From: an uncultured Clostridia bacterium | GTDB taxonomy: Bacteria; Bacillota; Clostridia; Christensenellales; CAG-138 | DNA: 6,689 nt | NCBI GenBank assembly: GCA_946183765.1 | Contig: CAMHDC010000074.1 | Coordinates: 1-6,689, forward strand | Direction: 5' to 3' | Part shown: in pieces, positions 4,827 through 6,689 of the stretch | Numbering within the stretch: position 1 is the first letter of the stretch | Layout: every line of letters starts with the position of its first letter | Notes under the pieces: model-generated | What the model saw: only the letters and a program-made list of their open reading frames with translations | What the model was told of the DNA's origin: nothing | Database searches by the model: none | Program-made: the position numbers and the translations under genes

Positions 4827-6689
4827 CGGATCGGCTGATCGCACAACTGAAGAAGGACCCGGCGGTCGCAGAACTGCTGTCGGGATTGAAGGAGGGAAGG
4901 GGCCCCGCGGCGGTCTTTTCCCTGCCCGACGCTGCCCGGGCGCCCGTGTTCGCGGCTCTCGGCGAGGACAGGACCGCGCTGGTGATCCTGGACACCGAGG
5001 CGGCGGCCGTTGAACTGTACAATGAAATCAAGGCCTATCGGCCCGACGCCCTGCCCTTTCTGCCCCGGGAGCTGCCGCTGGTCCACGTGCAGGCCGCGGC
5101 CCCGGAGCGCCGGAGCCAGCGGCTGGGGGTCCTGTCCCGGCTGGTGCTGGGCGTGCCCACCCTGATCGTCTCCTGCGCAGGGGCGCTCATGGAGCGGCTG
5201 GCGCCGCCGGAGGCCTTCATCTCCCAGGTGAAGGTGGTGAAGCGGGGGGACGTTTTGCAGCCCCGCGCCCTGCTTTTTGATCTGGTGGCGGCGGGCTACG
5301 AGCGGGTGGATATGCTGGAGGGCCCCGGCCAGGCGGCCCTCAGAGGCGACATTTTGGACGTGTTCCCGCCCCAGGGGGAGGACCCCTGCCGGATCGAGTT
5401 TTTCGACGACGAGGTGGACCAGCTCCGCTGGTTCGACGTAGCCACCCAGCGGTCCATCCGTCAGACGGATCGGGTGCTGCTCCCGCCGGCCTTCGAAACG
5501 CCCCAGCCCGGGACCCGGGTCCGCCGGGCGCTGAAGGCTTTGGGCGATCGGGCGGGCTTCGATCGGGAGCGGGAGGATTGGGCGGACGAACGGCCCACCC
5601 TGGGCGCGGACGTGCTGCTGCCCCTTCTGTATGAGGAGGAAGCCTCCCTGGACGACTATCTGCCCAAGGACTGCTTCAAGCTGGTGATCGAGCCGGATCG
5701 GGTGACGGAGGAGGGCCGGACGGCCCATACCCTGTTTTTGGAGTCCGTCACCGCCATGCTGGAGCGAGGAGAGGGCCACCCCCGGCAGGCGAAGCTCCTG
5801 CGGGAGGACGGGTATCTCGACGGCGTGCTGAACACCCGGCGGACGGCGGCGGTCTATTCCCTGTTCCGCACCAGCCGGGATCTGGAGCACAGGATGCGGG
5901 TGAAGTTCACCCTGGAAGGCGCGCCCATGTACCTGGGCGACATGGGAGAGCTCGTTCGAGAGCTGAAGCGCTTCCGGCAGTCCGGCGGCAGCGCCCTTCT
6001 GTACGGCGGCGAAAGCGCGGACGCCCTCCTCGGCAGCCTGCAGGACGAGATCCGCTGCGGCGTCAGCGACGAATTGAACCGGGACGTGGAGCCCGGCGAG
6101 GTGCTGATCCTGCGGGAAAGCCTGCCCCGGGGCTTTTTGTGCCCGGCGCAGAAGCTCCTGGTGCTCACCGGGGCGGAGCTCTTCGGCAAGCGCCTGTCCC
6201 AGCCCCGTAAAAAGAAAAGCGGACTCAAGTTTTCCGACCTCACCGTGGGGGATTACGTGGTCCACGAGGCCCACGGCGTGGGCCGGTTCGTGGGCGTGGA
6301 GCAGCTCACCGTGGAAAACAGCACCCGGGACTATCTGCTCCTCCTCTACAAGGGCGGCGACAAGCTCTATATCCCCACGGACCAGCTGGACCGCATCCAG
6401 AAATACATGGGCTCCTCCGGAGAGGACGCGGCGCCCACCCTCAGCAAGCTGGGGGGCGGCGAGTGGCAGCAGAAGGTGCAGAAGGCCCGGGCGGCAGCGA
6501 AGAAGCTGGCGGTGGACCTGGCGGCCCTGTACGCCAGGCGCGCTTCCATCCAGGGCTTCGCCTACTCTCCCGACACCCCCTGGCAGCGGAAGCTGGAATC
6601 CACCTTCCCCTACGAGGAGACCCCGGACCAGCTTCGGTGCATCCGGGAGGTGAAGGCGGACATGGAGAGCCGCCGGCCCATGGATCGGC
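4823..6689 (+). CDS. mfd: Transcription-repair coupling factor Mfd, N-terminal half (truncated by window)
   Basis: The frame stays open from ATG 4823 to the window end, giving 622 residues of a protein that is usually about 1150-1180 long. Mfd is a cytosolic DNA translocase that pushes off RNA polymerase stalled at lesions and recruits UvrA. The N-terminal UvrB-like module covers about residues 1-215; its conserved stretch is GYERVDMLEGPGQAALRGD (158-176), then ILDVFPP (177-183), IEFFDDEVDQLRWFD (191-205) and TQRS. A variable spacer region follows. The RNA polymerase-interacting (CarD-like) domain begins about residue 469 with FSDLTVGDYVVHE and HGVGRFVGVE, and runs to YIPTDQLDRIQKYMG. A helical linker with GGGEWQQKVQKARAAAKK follows, then the start of the translocase at FPYEETPDQLRCI. 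The window stops at RPMDR, just before the Walker A motif expected next, so no ATPase motif can be inspected. The start overlaps the pth stop (ATGA), with only a weak AGGCGG upstream, so coupling is likely. The fin (yabK) gene found between pth and mfd in B. subtilis is absent. Confidence 0.95.
   Translation, partial: MTDRLIAQLKKDPAVAELLSGLKEGRGPAAVFSLPDAARAPVFAALGEDRTALVILDTEAAAVELYNEIKAYRPDALPFLPRELPLVHVQAAAPERRSQRLGVLSRLVLGVPTLIVSCAGALMERLAPPEAFISQVKVVKRGDVLQPRALLFDLVAAGYERVDMLEGPGQAALRGDILDVFPPQGEDPCRIEFFDDEVDQLRWFDVATQRSIRQTDRVLLPPAFETPQPGTRVRRALKALGDRAGFDREREDWADERPTLGADVLLPLLYEEEASLDDYLPKDCFKLVIEPDRVTEEGRTAHTLFLESVTAMLERGEGHPRQAKLLREDGYLDGVLNTRRTAAVYSLFRTSRDLEHRMRVKFTLEGAPMYLGDMGELVRELKRFRQSGGSALLYGGESADALLGSLQDEIRCGVSDELNRDVEPGEVLILRESLPRGFLCPAQKLLVLTGAELFGKRLSQPRKKKSGLKFSDLTVGDYVVHEAHGVGRFVGVEQLTVENSTRDYLLLLYKGGDKLYIPTDQLDRIQKYMGSSGEDAAPTLSKLGGGEWQQKVQKARAAAKKLAVDLAALYARRASIQGFAYSPDTPWQRKLESTFPYEETPDQLRCIREVKADMESRRPMDR

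Noticed and set aside
4811..6274. Long minus-strand open frame (about 487 codons) opposite mfd
   Set aside because: The plus strand encodes unmistakable Mfd domains through this whole stretch. The antisense protein has no recognisable motif.

Overview
This window looks like chromosomal housekeeping DNA from a GC-rich member of the Firmicutes (Bacillota), probably a gut-type clostridial lineage near Oscillospirales or Christensenellales. The evidence is a YhaM-type 3'-5' exoribonuclease (a Firmicutes hallmark), a Firmicutes-type parS site next to parB, strong GGAGG/AAGGAG ribosome binding sites, sigma-A-like promoters, and clear GC bias in third codon positions. The lineage is an inference from gene content and cannot be fixed more precisely from this sequence alone. 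I see no mobile element, CRISPR array, tRNA, rRNA or phage gene.

Layout. Positions 1-143 are the last codons of parB (chromosome partitioning). A near-perfect parS site (144-159) sits directly between its stop codon and the ATG of a small MmcQ/YjbR-family gene (160-528). A strong intrinsic terminator (533-567) lies between that gene and a convergent gene, yhaM (1526 down to 576, minus strand). The AT-rich gap 1527-1642 holds two divergent promoters with matching extended -10 elements, one firing left into yhaM and one right into the operon that fills the rest of the window. That operon is mnmG (1643-3535), rsmG (3532-4218), pth (4230-4826) and mfd (4823 to the window end, truncated). Its genes overlap by 4 bases (GTGA, ATGA) or are 11 bases apart, which indicates one transcript with translational coupling.

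How the genes fit together. ParB and parS belong to origin segregation and suggest that the window is close to oriC. MnmG (with MnmE, not present here) modifies wobble uridine 34 of tRNAs. RsmG methylates 16S rRNA. Pth recycles peptidyl-tRNA. YhaM trims RNA 3' ends. Mfd removes stalled RNA polymerase and starts transcription-coupled repair. The rightward operon therefore combines translation quality genes with a transcription-repair gene.

The genes are all known families, and I do not see an undescribed system. The points most worth a second look are the parS site occupying the place where the downstream gene's ribosome binding site should be, a possible six-codon leader ORF running across parS and ending in an ATGA overlap, the unusual gene order (parB ahead of mnmG-rsmG, with pth-mfd attached directly and no fin gene between them), and the symmetric divergent promoters.
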